Assembly: GCA_017543415.1 (NCBI GenBank)
Contig: JAFYGD010000144.1
Location: 1-5,366, forward strand
Length of the DNA: 5,366 nt
Reading direction: 5' to 3'
Origin: Eubacterium sp.
GTDB taxonomy: Bacteria > Bacillota > Clostridia > Oscillospirales > Acutalibacteraceae
In this document: piece after piece, positions 5,197-5,366 of the stretch
Numbering within the stretch: the stretch's first letter is position 1
Layout of the letters: each line of letters begins with the position of its first letter
Notes under the pieces: generated by a model
The model's database searches: none
Told to the model about the DNA's origin: nothing
The model's input: only the letters and a program-made list of their open reading frames with translations
Made by a program: the position numbers and the translations under genes

Positions 5197-5366
5197 TTAT
5201 AATCTTACGGGAATATTATTCTCTTTAAGATATTTTTTGAGTTCGGGAACGGGGAGCTCGTTAAAGTGGAAAAGGCTTGCCGCGAGCACTGCGTCAGCCT
5301 TACCTTCGGTAAGAACGTCAAGGAAATGCTCCGCCTTTCCCGCACCGCCGGAGGCAATAACGGGAA
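5197..5366 (-). CDS. hisF: Imidazole glycerol phosphate synthase cyclase subunit HisF, 5' partial
   Basis: These are the C-terminal 55 codons of HisF, with the stop TAA at 5199-5197; about 200 residues lie beyond the right edge. HisF is the cytoplasmic (beta/alpha)8-barrel subunit that, with the glutaminase HisH, turns PRFAR and ammonia into imidazole glycerol phosphate and AICAR in histidine biosynthesis. The visible part has the second phosphate-binding region: PVIASGGAG (residues 1-9 of the fragment) and [12 protein letters not shown] (23-34), followed by the final helix [10 protein letters not shown] and the terminal IPVRL, all characteristic of HisF and of expected length. As it ends at a strong terminator, it is the last gene of its transcription unit, probably a his cluster continuing to the right. 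Confidence 0.96.
   Translation of the reverse strand, partial: PVIASGGAGKAEHFLDVLTEGKADAVLAASLFHFNELPVPELKKYLKENNIPVRL

Noticed and set aside
1..5366. Mobile element, CRISPR array, tRNA or prophage remnant
   Set aside because: No transposase or integrase motifs, no terminal inverted repeats, no spaced direct repeats and no cloverleaf sequence were seen; base composition appears even across the genes.

Overview
The window looks like chromosomal DNA from an anaerobic, moderate-GC member of the Clostridia (Firmicutes), plausibly a gut Oscillospirales/Ruminococcus-type organism. This is inferred from gene content (an oxygen-detoxifying flavodiiron protein, a Sm_multidrug_ex family membrane protein, a GH27 glycosidase with a carbohydrate-binding module), A/T-rich intergenic DNA, purine-rich ribosome binding sites and short overlapping gene junctions. 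The species cannot be fixed from the sequence alone.

Layout. Bases 1-888 (+) hold the C-terminal three quarters of an FprA-type flavodiiron protein whose start lies off the left edge. It converges on a minus-strand gene set, and the two are separated by a compact hairpin (896-911) with T-runs on both sides, so one terminator serves both strands. From 5043 down to 919, four minus-strand genes lie almost end to end: a Nudix hydrolase with an N-terminal inorganic-pyrophosphatase-like domain (5043-4327), a small integral membrane protein of the Sm_multidrug_ex family (4317-3811), an NTP_transf_5-type nucleotidyltransferase (3806-2634) and a membrane-anchored GH27 alpha-galactosidase (2637-919). 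Gaps are 9 nt, 4 nt and a 4-nt ATGA overlap, so they read as one transcription unit. A good sigma-A promoter (TTGTTT, 17 nt, TATAAT) sits at 5109-5137, followed by a roughly 59-nt leader that contains a hairpin. At the right edge is the 3' end of hisF (minus strand), closed by a strong terminator (5160-5187) that insulates it from the operon promoter.

How they fit together. FprA and HisF are ordinary housekeeping or stress genes flanking the four-gene operon. The operon joins nucleotide-phosphate chemistry (Nudix, nucleotidyltransferase), a membrane protein and a galactosidase. The pairing could reflect processing of a galactose-containing conjugate, but this is only inferred from gene order.

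The most notable items are: a CBM35/CBM6-like module inserted inside the catalytic barrel of the GH27 enzyme, between the nucleophile strand and the next helix; an N-terminal membrane anchor on the same enzyme whose charge pattern conflicts with an exported topology; and a Nudix protein with an apparently catalytically dead pyrophosphatase-like domain. I found no CRISPR array, tRNA, rRNA, insertion sequence or phage feature. No stretch longer than about 150 bases lacks a gene.
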